DNA from: an uncultured Prochlorococcus sp.
GTDB taxonomy: Bacteria; Cyanobacteriota; Cyanobacteriia; PCC-6307; Cyanobiaceae
Direction: 5' to 3'
Assembly (NCBI GenBank): GCA_902564535.1
Contig: CACFBG010000001.1
Coordinates: 1-64,000 of the forward strand
DNA: 64,000 bases
Shown: in pieces, positions 38,465 through 49,187 of the stretch
How positions within the stretch are numbered: the first letter of the stretch is position 1
How the letters are laid out: every line of letters begins with the position of its first letter
Translations under genes and position numbers: made by a program
The notes under the pieces: model-generated
Told to the model about the DNA's origin: nothing
The model's database searches: none
The model's input: the letters and a program-made list of their open reading frames with translations, nothing else

Positions 38465-39034
38465 ATGAAAATCAGCAAGGAATTGAATATAAAGTTAAAT
38501 CTACGAACAATTCTCCAAAATAGAATCTATAGATTCTTCGTTTTTGACGAAAGCAAAGGATTGATTAAGGAAATTCATTTTTTACAATTGGTACAGTGCT
38601 TTATGGCCCACAAAAATCCTAAGCCATTCGTTTTTTTGATAGGTCCATTTATTGCTGGTGGATTATTTGCTTTGGGATATGGACTTACTTATAGAATCTT
38701 GATTATTTTGGGTGGTTGGAAAGAAGTCTCTCAAGAAAATTTTAACAAGCCTAAAGACTTTCCTGGCAAGGGTCTTGAAAAGATAGAACTTCAATCTAAA
38801 AAGTCACAAATTAATTTGAGCAGATCAAAAAATAAAAAAACATTTCAAACTAAATCGTTTAAACCTATTAGATCAGCTAATGAGTTGCATGGTTCCGTCC
38901 AGAACGAGGAAAATACTACTAAAGTATTTTCTGACTTAGAAAGTATTCCTAAAAGCAAAATAGAATCTAAGGATTCTATTTTCTCAAAAGAAAACTTCAT
39001 GAAGGTACTTCGGACTCTTCCTGATTCCAGATGA
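38465..39034 (+). CDS. Hypothetical protein with one membrane segment
   Basis: 189 residues from the ATG at 38465, or 143 from the ATG at 38603 (MAHKNPKPFVFLIGPF), which places the hydrophobic span (about residues 54-75 of the long form) near the N-terminus. Neither start has a strong ribosome-binding site. The remainder is basic, Lys/Ser-rich and probably disordered. No family is recognised. It lies divergent from the thioredoxin-reductase-like gene and 46 bases before the next small gene. Confidence 0.5.
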   Translation: MKISKELNIKLNLRTILQNRIYRFFVFDESKGLIKEIHFLQLVQCFMAHKNPKPFVFLIGPFIAGGLFALGYGLTYRILIILGGWKEVSQENFNKPKDFPGKGLEKIELQSKKSQINLSRSKNKKTFQTKSFKPIRSANELHGSVQNEENTTKVFSDLESIPKSKIESKDSIFSKENFMKVLRTLPDSR

Positions 39035-39080
39035 ACCCGAAAAGCCCTTAAAATTCTTTTTCACTTATCAACTAAAAATA

Positions 39081-39392
39081 ATGAGTTCATCTGATCACTT
39101 AATGAAAGCATTCATTAATCGATTATCAGCAAGGATAGGAAGTAAAGTTATTAGTTTGGCGGCAAAGCTTGCAATAATCACAGAAGAAGCACCAGAAAAA
39201 ATAAAGAAAGAGTGGACTCAATTTAAAGAAGAAGTTAATGCAGAAGCTGAACGTTTAAATAATGAAAATATGCCAAATGAGCAAAGTAATTATTCTGATA
39301 ATGAAAATGCTAACCATGATCCACAAGCAACAATAGATCGTATTAGATTAAAAATATCAAATCTTGAGAGTTTAGGAGAAAAGAATAAATGA
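39081..39392 (+). CDS. Small hypothetical protein coupled to ABC1 kinase
   Basis: 103 residues, soluble. A helical N-terminal half (AFINRLSARIGSKVISLAAKLAI) is followed by a charged helix, a disordered Asn/Glu-rich stretch and a short C-terminal helix (ATIDRIRLKISNLESLG). No known domain is recognised. Its TGA overlaps the ATG of the ABC1/UbiB-like kinase by four bases (ATGA), which supports it as a real gene in that operon. Confidence 0.65.
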   Translation: MSSSDHLMKAFINRLSARIGSKVISLAAKLAIITEEAPEKIKKEWTQFKEEVNAEAERLNNENMPNEQSNYSDNENANHDPQATIDRIRLKISNLESLGEKNK

Positions 39393-41053
39393 ATAGAAGC
39401 TCAATAATAAAAAAAAGTCTAAGAGCTCTGCGAATATGGAAAACAGTTATTTCTTTAATAATATTTTTGTGGTGGGATTCCTCAAAATGGAACTATATCA
39501 ATGGATTCAAAGAAATTAATAAGCTTAGGCGGCAAAAGCAAAGGGCAAATTGGTTAACAAAAGAATTGATTAAACTTGGCTCAGCTTTTATTAAAATCGG
39601 ACAACTACTCTCTGCAAGGCCGGATGTCTTACCTTCAGGCTGGGTCGTAGAACTAGCTAATTTGCAAGATAAAGTTCCACCTTTTAGTTTTAAAGCCGCA
39701 CGTGCAATTCTTGAGAAAGAACTTGGTTTAAATGTTTCAGAAATCAACAAATTAGAATCAAACCCTATAGGAGCAGCTTCACTTGCGCAAGTACATCTCG
39801 CAGAATTAAAAAATGGAAGAGAAGTTGTTTTAAAGATCCAAAGACCGGGTCTAGATGAATTATTCTCTCTCGACTTAGAAATAATGCAACAGGTTGCTTT
39901 TGTTCTACAAAAAAATCCAAGGTGGAGTAATGGTAGAGACTGGGTAGGAATTGCTAAAGAAACTAAAAAAGTATTACTTAAAGAGTTAGATTTTAGAATC
40001 GAAGCACAATATGCTGCCAGGTTTAAACAACAATTTTTAGACAGCGAAAGAATTAAAATTCCTAGTGTAATTTGGCAGTTAAGTACTAAAAAAGTTCTTT
40101 GCCTTGATTATCTTCCAGGAATAAAAGTAAACGACAAAGAAGCTATTCTAAGAAATGGAATAAATCCTAAATCAATTGCAGAAATTGGAGCAACTAGTTA
40201 TTTACAGCAGTTAGTTCAATTCGGTTTTTTTCATGCTGACCCTCATCCAGGCAATTTGGCAGTTGCAACTGATGGTGCTTTGATCTATTACGATTTTGGC
40301 ATGATGGGGCTTATTTCAGAAGGACTTAGGAGAAGGATTGGTTCGATGGTTAGGTACGCAGCCGTAAAAGATGCAAATGGATTAGTCCAAGAACTACAGG
40401 CAGCTGGCCTGGTTACCTCCGATGTTGATATAGGACCTGTTCGAAGATTAGTGAGAGTAATGCTTAAAGAAGCATTAACTCCCCCATTTAGCTCAAACAT
40501 TATAGAAAAACTCTCTGGTGATTTATATGATTTGGTTTATGGGAAACCTTTTCGATTGCCAGTCGAACTAATTTTTGTTATGAGGGCTTTATCAACATTC
40601 GAAGGTGTTGGGCGAGATCTTGACCCTACCTTTAACTTGATGTCTATAGCTAAGCCTTACTTTATTCCTCTTATGTCTGGGAACGATTCAAATCCAAACG
40701 ATTTACTTAATGAGCTAGGACGTCAAGTTACTGCCATTGGAAGCAAAGCAGTAAAAATCCCTCGTAGATTAGATGAAAGTCTTGAGAAGCTCGAGCAAGG
40801 TGACTTACAGCTTCAGGTACGAATTGGTGAATCTGATAGAAGGCTGCGTCGAATATCTAATACTCAATTAATAATAGGACAATCAATTTTACTTGGAAGC
40901 TTAAGTATTTCAGCCGCAATATTAGGCTCTAGCCAAAAACCAACATTAGCTTACATACCATTAGCTTTAGTTTTACCAATAGGAATCAGTTGGCTTAAAT
41001 CTCAATTTAAAATTAGAAGAGATAACAGGATAGACAATATTCCAACAAAATAA
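39389..41053 (+). CDS. ABC1/UbiB-family atypical protein kinase-like (ADCK)
   Basis: 554 residues. ABC1 signatures: KLGSAFIKIGQLLSARPDVLP (the KxGQ motif), the alanine-rich loop PIGAASLAQVHLAELKNGREVVLKIQRPG, the catalytic FFHADPHPGN, and YYDFGMMG (the metal-binding DFG). Two hydrophobic segments near the C-terminus suggest membrane association. Family members support prenylquinone synthesis; in cyanobacteria that would be plastoquinone or tocopherol-type quinones. Cyanobacteria have several paralogues, so the exact partner is unknown. Confidence 0.88.
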   Translation: MNRSSIIKKSLRALRIWKTVISLIIFLWWDSSKWNYINGFKEINKLRRQKQRANWLTKELIKLGSAFIKIGQLLSARPDVLPSGWVVELANLQDKVPPFSFKAARAILEKELGLNVSEINKLESNPIGAASLAQVHLAELKNGREVVLKIQRPGLDELFSLDLEIMQQVAFVLQKNPRWSNGRDWVGIAKETKKVLLKELDFRIEAQYAARFKQQFLDSERIKIPSVIWQLSTKKVLCLDYLPGIKVNDKEAILRNGINPKSIAEIGATSYLQQLVQFGFFHADPHPGNLAVATDGALIYYDFGMMGLISEGLRRRIGSMVRYAAVKDANGLVQELQAAGLVTSDVDIGPVRRLVRVMLKEALTPPFSSNIIEKLSGDLYDLVYGKPFRLPVELIFVMRALSTFEGVGRDLDPTFNLMSIAKPYFIPLMSGNDSNPNDLLNELGRQVTAIGSKAVKIPRRLDESLEKLEQGDLQLQVRIGESDRRLRRISNTQLIIGQSILLGSLSISAAILGSSQKPTLAYIPLALVLPIGISWLKSQFKIRRDNRIDNIPTK

Positions 41054-41074
41054 AAACTCTAAGTCACAAAAAGA

Positions 41075-42394
<1,320 letters not shown>

Positions 42395-42427
42395 CTATGG
42401 TTAGGCAGAATTGAATTGGCTTTAAGT

Positions 42428-42461
42428 TCATTTGCACTCCTAATATTGGAATTGCAAATGA
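42428..42461. promoter_or_regulatory. Inverted repeat in the eno / clpB spacer
   Basis: Arms TCATTTGCA (42428-42436) and TGCAAATGA (42453-42461) with a 16-base spacer. The left arm continues as TTTGCACTC, reminiscent of a CIRCE half-site, but the right half does not match the HrcA consensus well. The regulator is unknown. Confidence 0.35.
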
Positions 42462-42512
42462 TCCAATCATCCTTCCCAAGAATGAAGATACTTCTATGCA
42501 TACAAAAAAACA

Positions 42513-42532
42513 GGTAATTTGAGCAAATTACC
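42513..42532. promoter_or_regulatory. 20-bp palindrome upstream of clpB
   Basis: GGTAATTTG and CAAATTACC are perfect reverse complements with a two-base centre. It lies 69 bases before the clpB start codon in the divergent spacer, an operator-like position. Confidence 0.45.
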
Positions 42533-42601
42533 AAGATTTTCAAACACAAGATTTCTTGGAAATAATTCGCTCACTGCGTTTAATGATTATGCAAAACCAC
42601 A

Positions 42602-45355
42602 ATGAGAACTGAAAACGTCCAAGCATCATCTATGAAAGAAAGCCTAACAACTAATCCTGATCAGTTTAGTGATGATGCTTGGACGCTTTTACTAAAAGGC
42701 GAAAATATAGCAAAGCAATGGCAACATCTATATTTCGATGTTGAACATCTTATTCAAGTAATTTTCAATGATCACACTTATAAATCACTCGTTGACTCTC
42801 TAAAAGTTAATCCTTCCGCTCTTCTTAATGAACTTGAAGAGTTCTTAGCGAATCAACAAATCCGAAGATCAGAAGAGTTTTTTATAGGAGATGATCTAGA
42901 AGATCTTCTAGACAATTCAAATCATTGCAGGTCTCAATGGGGCTCAAAGCTTATTGAAATTTCTCATATTTTAATTGCAATTGGCAGAGATAATAGAATT
43001 GGTTCTTCACTATTTAAAAAATGTGGACTACCAAGTGAGAAATTAGAATCCGCATTAAAGCTCACTCCTTCAAGAATTATCACTAACAAGGCTCAAGTTA
43101 ATTTATCAAATTCAGAGCACAAACAAAAGCAAACTATTAGTAATAATCAAATACAAAATCTTGCAGATAATCAAACTTTAAACCGGTTCAAGGAAGAAGA
43201 AAATCAAAGCAGTGGAAACTTAACTCTTGAAGCAGAGCCAAAAGCCTTAGAAACTTTTGGGAGAGACCTTACACAAGATGCTGCTGATGGTGTCTTAGAT
43301 CCAGTAATTGGAAGAGATCCTGAAATTCGTAAATTAATCAAAGTTCTATCCAGACGAGGTAAAAATAATCCTGTTTTAATTGGTGCTCCAGGAGTAGGAA
43401 AAACTGCAATTGCTGAATTACTAGCACAAAAAATAGTAAATAATGAAGTTCCTGATTCTATAAAAGGTTTAAAACTAATTGCACTAGATTTAGGTGCATT
43501 AATTGCAGGTGCAAAATTTCGTGGACAATTCGAAGAAAGATTTCGTTCTGTTCTTGCTGAAGTAAGCGATCCAAGCGCAGGAGTAATACTTTTTATAGAT
43601 GAGCTGCATACTGTAATTGGGAATGATCGATCAAATGCAAATGCAGGTAATCTTTTAAAACCTTTATTAGCTCGTGGTGAAATAAGATGTATTGGTGCAA
43701 CTACACCAGATAATTATCAAAGAAGTATTGAAAAAGATCAGGCTCTAAATAGAAGGTTCCAACAAGTTTTAATTAAAGAGCCTAGCCTTGAATTAAGTAT
43801 AGAAATCTTAAGAGGTGTTAAAGAAAAATATGAATCGCACCATGGCGTATCTATTACAGATGGAGCTATTATTACGGCGAATCGATTAGCGAGTCGCTAC
43901 ATCAGTGATCGATGTCTTCCTGACAAAGCTATAGATCTTATAGATGAAGCTGCCGCACAATTAAAAATCGAGATAACTTCTAAACCCCAAATAATAGAAG
44001 AAGCAGAATCTAATCTAAAAAAAATTGAATACTCGATTATATCCTCCGAAACTATTTCTGATACAGATAAAAATGAATTAGAAAATGCAAAGCTTATTGC
44101 GGAAAAGAACTTATCTTATCTTCATGATCAATGGGAGATAGAACTTAATTTGATAACGGAAGTTAATGAGCTAAATTTACAAGAGGAGAATTTAATAGAT
44201 GCAATAAGTGAAGCTGAAATCAATGGTGATTTAGAAGAAGCTGCAAGGCTACAATACGATCAATTACATTCTATTCGGAAGAGACAAGAGGATATAAAAA
44301 GTAAACTTTATGCCAAGAAGTCTTCAGGCGAAGCCATACTCAGAGATGAAGTTGAGGCTGAAGATATAGCAGATGTTGTGGCCCGTTGGACAGGAATACC
44401 TGTCCAACGGGTTTTAGCAGAAGAAAGGCAAAAACTTTTAACACTTGAAAAAGATTTAAATCAAAGAGTCATAGGGCAAAAAGAAGCACTTCAAGCCGTG
44501 GCAGCGGCAATAAGAAGAGCAAGAGCCGGTATGAAAGACCCAAAAAGACCAGTAGGGTCATTTCTCTTTCTTGGTCCAACAGGAGTAGGAAAAACCGAAT
44601 TAGCAAAAGCTCTTGCTTCCTCACTATTTGACGAAGAAGAAGCACTAGTCAGACTTGATATGAGTGAATTTATGGAAAGGAATGCTGTAGCCAGATTAAT
44701 CGGAGCTCCTCCAGGATATGTAGGTTATGAAGAAGGCGGGCAACTAACCGAAGCCGTCAGGAGACGTCCATATGCTGTCTTGTTATTAGATGAAATTGAA
44801 AAAGCTCATACAGATGTATTTAACTTGCTTCTACAAGTACTTGATGATGGTCGACTCACGGATTCACAAGGGAGAACTGTTGATTTTCGACATACAATTA
44901 TTGTAATGACGAGCAATCTAGCTAGTAGAGAAATACTAAATAATTCAAAAGCTGGTCAAAATGAATCTCAGAATCTTGATAATCAAATTGATCAAGCTTT
45001 AAGTAAGCATTTTCGACCTGAGTTTCTTAATCGAATAGATGAAACAATTAGATTCCATCCTTTAAAAGCAGAAGACCTTGAAAAAATCGTTAGACTTCAA
45101 TTAGATGAATTAGGGAATCTTCTTAATGAACAAGGACTAGATCTAAGAGTTGATGATGAAACAGTTAAAGTGTTAGCAAATGAAGGTTACGAGCCTGAAT
45201 ATGGAGCAAGGCCTATTAAAAGAGTCCTTAGGCGAAAAGTGGAGAATCCACTTGCTACACAATTGTTAGAAGAAAAGTTTAGGCAAGCTCGTGCTATTAG
45301 GATTCAAGTTTCAACTCACGACTCAGAATCCCTAATATTTTTTGCAGAAGAGTAG
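42602..45355 (+). CDS. ClpB-type AAA+ disaggregase (ClpB2-like)
   Basis: 917 residues. A divergent Clp N-domain (about 20-155) is followed by an unusually long polar linker (about 160-215, rich in Asn/Gln/Ser), then NBD1 with Walker A GAPGVGKT (261-268) and VILFIDELHTVIG. A shortened coiled-coil middle domain comes next, and NBD2 has Walker A GPTGVGKT and LLLDEIEKAH, ending with the YEPEYGARPIKRVLRR sensor-2 region. The middle domain separates it from ClpC/ClpA. The divergent N-domain suggests the second cyanobacterial ClpB rather than the heat-shock ClpB1. Confidence 0.85.
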   Translation: MRTENVQASSMKESLTTNPDQFSDDAWTLLLKGENIAKQWQHLYFDVEHLIQVIFNDHTYKSLVDSLKVNPSALLNELEEFLANQQIRRSEEFFIGDDLEDLLDNSNHCRSQWGSKLIEISHILIAIGRDNRIGSSLFKKCGLPSEKLESALKLTPSRIITNKAQVNLSNSEHKQKQTISNNQIQNLADNQTLNRFKEEENQSSGNLTLEAEPKALETFGRDLTQDAADGVLDPVIGRDPEIRKLIKVLSRRGKNNPVLIGAPGVGKTAIAELLAQKIVNNEVPDSIKGLKLIALDLGALIAGAKFRGQFEERFRSVLAEVSDPSAGVILFIDELHTVIGNDRSNANAGNLLKPLLARGEIRCIGATTPDNYQRSIEKDQALNRRFQQVLIKEPSLELSIEILRGVKEKYESHHGVSITDGAIITANRLASRYISDRCLPDKAIDLIDEAAAQLKIEITSKPQIIEEAESNLKKIEYSIISSETISDTDKNELENAKLIAEKNLSYLHDQWEIELNLITEVNELNLQEENLIDAISEAEINGDLEEAARLQYDQLHSIRKRQEDIKSKLYAKKSSGEAILRDEVEAEDIADVVARWTGIPVQRVLAEERQKLLTLEKDLNQRVIGQKEALQAVAAAIRRARAGMKDPKRPVGSFLFLGPTGVGKTELAKALASSLFDEEEALVRLDMSEFMERNAVARLIGAPPGYVGYEEGGQLTEAVRRRPYAVLLLDEIEKAHTDVFNLLLQVLDDGRLTDSQGRTVDFRHTIIVMTSNLASREILNNSKAGQNESQNLDNQIDQALSKHFRPEFLNRIDETIRFHPLKAEDLEKIVRLQLDELGNLLNEQGLDLRVDDETVKVLANEGYEPEYGARPIKRVLRRKVENPLATQLLEEKFRQARAIRIQVSTHDSESLIFFAEE

Positions 45356-45431
45356 TTATTCAGCCATCCTTTAGGGTGAACTTGCGAAAGAACTTCATAC
45401 TCAAGAGCTTCCGCTTCTGGTTCTAACTATC

Positions 45432-45674
45432 GTGACAACCCCAAAACCATCAGAAAACAAAGACTCACTCATGACATCTAACGATGAGATACCCCCTCGC
45501 AAGACTGGGTTTTTCTCTTCAACATTAGATGAATTGAAATTAGTTGTATGGCCTAGCCGCCAACAACTATTTAGTGAATCTATCGCAGTGATTCTTATGG
45601 TAACCCTATCTGCTGCGTCAATTGCAGCTATTAGTCGTTTCTACGGTTGGATAGCTTCACAAATTTTTCGTTGA
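45432..45674 (+). CDS. secE: Preprotein translocase subunit SecE
   Basis: Small essential subunit of SecYEG. 80 residues from GTG at 45432, or 67 from the ATG at 45471. The conserved cytoplasmic amphipathic segment STLDELKLVVWPSRQQLFSES precedes the single membrane span. It is the first gene of the canonical secE-nusG-rplK-rplA-rplJ-rplL cluster. Confidence 0.94.
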   Translation: MTTPKPSENKDSLMTSNDEIPPRKTGFFSSTLDELKLVVWPSRQQLFSESIAVILMVTLSAASIAAISRFYGWIASQIFR

Positions 45675-45729
45675 ATTAAATCATATTCAACGAAGGTTGG
45701 TCTTTCATTTCACTTAATTCAAAATTCCA

Positions 45730-46404
45730 GTGTCAGAGTTCGATCCCACACCTACAGAGTCACCCCAAGGACTGGATAATGTCCATTCACCAATAGATTC
45801 ATCAAATGGTGATTTTCCAGCTCCATCATTAGCAAAAACGAGTATTGCTAGATGGTATGCAGTCCAAGTTGCATCTAGTTGTGAAAAAAAAGTCAAAGCA
45901 ACTCTTGAACAACGTGCGGTAACTCTTGGAGTAAGTAACAGAATTCTTGAAATTGAAATTCCTCAGACTCCAGCAGTGAAATTAAAGAAAGATGGCAGCA
46001 GGCAATCAACAGAAGAAAAAGTTTTTCCAGGGTACGTTCTTGTAAGAATGGTTCTTGATGAAGACACAATGATGGCTGTAAGAAGCACACCAAACGTCAT
46101 TAATTTTGTAGGAGCTGAAGATAGACGAGCTACTGGGAAAGCTCGTGGTCACATAAAACCTAGACCTCTAAGTAGGCAGGAGGTTGATAGGATCTTCAAG
46201 CGAGCAGCTGAGAAAAAGACTGTAGTAAAATTGGATCTTGCTGAGGGCGACCAAATTATTGTTACCGCAGGCCCTTTCAAAGATTTCCAAGGTGAAGTCA
46301 TAGAAGTGTCTGGAGAGAGAAGTAAATTAAAAGCTCTTCTTTCTATCTTTGGGAGAGAAACACCAGTTGAACTTGAATTCTCTCAAATAAGTAAACAGAA
46401 CTAA
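45730..46404 (+). CDS. nusG: Transcription termination/antitermination protein NusG
   Basis: Couples RNA polymerase to Rho and the ribosome. 224 residues. An acidic N-terminal extension of about 38 residues precedes the NGN domain (ARWYAVQVASSCEKKVKATLEQRA, VFPGYVLVRMVLDEDTMMAVRSTPNVINFVG). A C-terminal KOW domain follows (GDQIIVTAGPFKDFQGEVIEV). The start is GTG at 45730. It precedes rplK with a structured leader between them. Confidence 0.95.
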   Translation: MSEFDPTPTESPQGLDNVHSPIDSSNGDFPAPSLAKTSIARWYAVQVASSCEKKVKATLEQRAVTLGVSNRILEIEIPQTPAVKLKKDGSRQSTEEKVFPGYVLVRMVLDEDTMMAVRSTPNVINFVGAEDRRATGKARGHIKPRPLSRQEVDRIFKRAAEKKTVVKLDLAEGDQIIVTAGPFKDFQGEVIEVSGERSKLKALLSIFGRETPVELEFSQISKQN

Positions 46405-46410
46405 CTAAGC

Positions 46411-46490
46411 GGCGGCCGTCTCCCTACGGAGGGCGGCCAGGGAGGTATGTTTGCCACCTCGCCGGACCTGTCAGAAGTGCCAGGTAATCC
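46411..46490 (+). promoter_or_regulatory. Candidate structured leader of rplK-rplA
   Basis: GC-rich compared with the rest of the window. There are three successive hairpins: GGCCG/CGGCC around 46414-46438, AGGT/ACCT around 46443-46459, and ACCTG/CAGGT around 46466-46485. The position before rplK-rplA fits autoregulation by L1 or transcription attenuation; this is inference from structure and context. Confidence 0.4.
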
Positions 46491-46514
46491 GTAGCCTTCC
46501 AATTAAACTCGCCG

Positions 46515-46940
46515 ATGGCAAAGAAAGTAGTAGCTTTGATCAAACTGGCATTACAAGCCGGCAAAGCCAATCCAGCGCCCCCAGTAGGCCCTGCTTTAGG
46601 TCAACATGGGGTCAATATTATGGCGTTCTGCAAAGAGTACAATGCACGAACGCAAGACAAAGCAGGCTTTGTCATCCCAGTTGAAATTTCAGTTTTCGAA
46701 GACCGAAGTTTCACCTTTATAACCAAAACCCCTCCTGCTTCTGTACTAATTACAAAAGCAGCAGGAATAAGCAAAGGTTCTGGGGAGTCAGCGAAAGGAC
46801 AAGTAGGGACAATTAATCGTTCTCAACTTGAAGAAATCGCAAAAACTAAATTGCCTGATTTGAATTGCACAAGCATTGAGTCTGCAATGCGTATTATTGA
46901 AGGGACAGCAAGAAACATGGGAGTTTCCATCTCAGAATGA
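46515..46940 (+). CDS. rplK: 50S ribosomal protein L11
   Basis: 141 residues. The N-terminal domain has [34 protein letters not shown], and the C-terminal rRNA-binding domain follows. It forms the GTPase-associated centre of the large subunit and is required for RelA activation on ribosomes. It is followed by rplA after 83 bases. Confidence 0.97.
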   Translation: MAKKVVALIKLALQAGKANPAPPVGPALGQHGVNIMAFCKEYNARTQDKAGFVIPVEISVFEDRSFTFITKTPPASVLITKAAGISKGSGESAKGQVGTINRSQLEEIAKTKLPDLNCTSIESAMRIIEGTARNMGVSISE

Positions 46941-47023
46941 CTTGCCATTCCTAACTGTCTTCAATTTCACAAATTCTTTACCGGGGGAGACAAATTCTGT
47001 CGATTGCACCCCAAATAAAAACC

Positions 47024-47731
47024 ATGCCAAAACTTTCCAAAAGACTTGCAAGTATTAAGTCCAAAATTGAAGAAAAGTCTTATGAACCTCTTGAAGCTAT
47101 TAAATTAGTCAAAGAAAATGCTATAGCAAAATTTGACGAAACCATTGAGGCTCATATTCGTCTTGGAATAGATCCCAAATACACTGATCAGCAATTAAGA
47201 ACTACTGTTGTCCTTCCCAAAGGAAGTGGCCAAACCGTTCGAATTGCAGTTATTGCTAGAGGCGAAAAAGTTGCTGAAGCTAAAGCTGCAGGTGCTGAAA
47301 TTTCAGGGGATGACGATTTGGTGGAAAAAATCAATAAAGGGGAAATGAACTTCGATCTCCTGATTGCGACTCCAGATATGATGCCAAAAGTGGCCAAACT
47401 TGGAAGAGTTTTAGGTCCAAGAGGCTTGATGCCTAATCCAAAAGCAGGAACTGTTACTACTGATTTAGAAGGATCGATTAAAGAATTTAAAGCAGGCAAG
47501 CTTGAATTCAGAGCCGATAGAGCAGGCATTGTCCATGTTCGTTTTGGGAAAGCAAGCTTTCCTGCAGAATCTTTGCTTGAGAATTTGAAAACCTTACAAG
47601 AAGCAATTGATAGGAATAAACCGAGTGGAGCAAAAGGTCGATACTGGAAAAGTCTTTATATAACCTCAACCATGGGAGCCTCAGTTCAAGTTGATTACGC
47701 TGCCTTGCAGGATATGCAGCAAGAGGATTAA
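47024..47731 (+). CDS. rplA: 50S ribosomal protein L1
   Basis: 235 residues. Family motifs include [25 protein letters not shown] and the signature [17 protein letters not shown]1 forms the mobile stalk at the E site and represses its own operon in other bacteria. It is separated from rplJ by a 253-base structured leader. Confidence 0.97.
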   Translation: MPKLSKRLASIKSKIEEKSYEPLEAIKLVKENAIAKFDETIEAHIRLGIDPKYTDQQLRTTVVLPKGSGQTVRIAVIARGEKVAEAKAAGAEISGDDDLVEKINKGEMNFDLLIATPDMMPKVAKLGRVLGPRGLMPNPKAGTVTTDLEGSIKEFKAGKLEFRADRAGIVHVRFGKASFPAESLLENLKTLQEAIDRNKPSGAKGRYWKSLYITSTMGASVQVDYAALQDMQQED

Positions 47732-47804
47732 AACAGTCGTTGATGTATTCTTTATAAGCTGGCTAATAAAGCCATGGGCATGCGTGCCTGGCCACAGACA
47801 GCAG

Positions 47805-47930
47805 GTTAAATAATTTCCAAGGAACTATTTTCTAGGAAATTATTTTTAAACCCTGCCGAGGTCCTAGCAACGATTTTTCCTATAAAGGATTGAATCGGAC
47901 TGCGGCCTCATCTCAATCCTTTATAGGAAA
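47805..47930 (+). promoter_or_regulatory. Ribosomal protein L10 leader (rplJL autoregulation)
   Basis: The rplA-rplJ spacer holds a TAATTTCC/GGAAATTA hairpin (about 47812-47843), a conserved-looking CCTGCCGAGGTCCTAGCA segment, and a perfect 18-bp stem (47876-47893 with 47913-47930) whose 19-base loop contains GGACTGCGGCC. L10-L7/L12 binding to a leader here is established in other bacteria; the cyanobacterial assignment is by position and shape. Confidence 0.6.
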
Positions 47931-47984
47931 GAGTATTTTTCGGCCGTATGTCCAAGCTTCTTCCCCCGATTCGATCCAAACACT

Positions 47985-48512
47985 ATGGGCCGCACGCTGG
48001 AAAGCAAAAAAAAGATTGTCGAAGAGCTCAAAAAGCTTCTCGGCGAGGCAGAGATGGCATTGGTTCTGGATTACCAGGGCCTATCCATTAAGGAAATGTC
48101 CGACCTGCGTACTCGTTTACATTCAAACAATGGAGTTTGCAAGGTTACTAAAAATACCTTGATGCGCCAAGCAATTGATGGAGACGATACTTGGTCTGAT
48201 TTGAAGTCTTTATTAACAGGCACTAATGCATTTGTCTTAATCAAAGGCGATGTAGGTGGCGCAGTTAAGGAAGTTCAAACATTTCAAAAGGACACCAAAA
48301 AATCTCAAACGAAAGGGGGCCTTTTTGAAGGCAAGCTTCTTTCTCAGGATGAGATTAAGGCTATTGCAAGCCTCCCAAGTAGGGAGTTGTTAATGGCCCA
48401 AATTGCTGGTTCTATAAATGCTTTGGCAACAAAAGTTGCACTTGGTATTAACGAAGTTCCCTCCGGCCTTGCTCGGTCTATCAAGCAACATGCTGATAGC
48501 ACTGAAAGCTAA
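47985..48512 (+). CDS. rplJ: 50S ribosomal protein L10
   Basis: 175 residues. The N-terminal rRNA-binding domain starts [19 protein letters not shown], with [17 protein letters not shown] and [12 protein letters not shown]. The C-terminal helix carries the L7/L12 dimers. rplL starts 51 bases downstream. Confidence 0.96.
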   Translation: MGRTLESKKKIVEELKKLLGEAEMALVLDYQGLSIKEMSDLRTRLHSNNGVCKVTKNTLMRQAIDGDDTWSDLKSLLTGTNAFVLIKGDVGGAVKEVQTFQKDTKKSQTKGGLFEGKLLSQDEIKAIASLPSRELLMAQIAGSINALATKVALGINEVPSGLARSIKQHADSTES

Positions 48513-48563
48513 CTCCTTCACCTCTAATTTACTTTTTCCAAAATTTGTTGCTAACTGAAAATC

Positions 48564-48956
48564 ATGTCTGCAAAAACTGATGAAATCCTTGACTCGCTAA
48601 AGAGTCTTTCATTGCTCGAGGCTTCTGAGCTCGTGAAGCAAATAGAAGAAGCTTTTGGAGTTTCTGCCGCTGCTTCAGCAGGAGTTGTAATGGCTGCACC
48701 TGGTGCTGCTGCTGGCGGTGGCGGCGAGGCTGCTGAAGAACAAACTGAATTTGATGTAATTCTTGAGAGTTTTGAAGCTTCAGCAAAAATCAAAGTCCTT
48801 AAAGCAGTGCGTGAGGCAACTGGACTTGGCCTTGGTGATGCAAAAGCTATGGTTGAAGCTGCGCCTAAAACTATTAAAGAAGGCATTGCCAAAGAAGAAG
48901 CAGAAGCCCTTAAAAAAGCCATTGAAGAAGCAGGCGGTAAAGTTACACTCAAATAA
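48564..48956 (+). CDS. rplL: 50S ribosomal protein L7/L12
   Basis: 130 residues. The N-terminal dimerisation domain is followed by an Ala/Gly-rich hinge (about residues 36-58, [20 protein letters not shown]). The C-terminal factor-binding domain has [33 protein letters not shown]. It is the stalk protein that recruits translational GTPases. A strong terminator follows. Confidence 0.97.
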   Translation: MSAKTDEILDSLKSLSLLEASELVKQIEEAFGVSAAASAGVVMAAPGAAAGGGGEAAEEQTEFDVILESFEASAKIKVLKAVREATGLGLGDAKAMVEAAPKTIKEGIAKEEAEALKKAIEEAGGKVTLK

Positions 48957-48982
48957 TTTAACTGCTATCAATCAAGATTTTT

Positions 48983-49006
48983 GCCGGCCTTTTAGGCCGG
49001 CTTTTT
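48983..49006 (+). terminator. rplL operon terminator
   Basis: GC-rich 8-bp stem (GCCGGCCT / AGGCCGGC) with a three-base loop, followed immediately by five T residues. It is a classic Rho-independent terminator 26 bases after the rplL stop. Confidence 0.93.
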
Positions 49007-49187
49007 AATACTATAAACAAATTAATTCATATTACTTTCAAAGATAATTTGAACTAATCTCATCCCTTAAAAATAAAACAATCAAGAGTATTTATGCAAA
49101 CAAAAAATAATCAAAAAGGTTAAAAATAAAGTAGAAAAATTTACATGCCTATTCATTATTTTATAATCTTGATATTAAGTTTTTCCA

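Noticed and set aside
42431-42458. CIRCE (HrcA) element
   Set aside because: The left half resembles TTAGCACTC but the right half deviates and the spacing is off by one; kept only as an unassigned inverted repeat.
46451-46684. Plus-strand frame covering the rplK leader and start
   Set aside because: Off-frame shadow of rplK.
47890-48162. Plus-strand open frame starting in the L10 leader
   Set aside because: It is in a different frame from rplJ and overlaps its first 60 codons; the leader structure explains the region.
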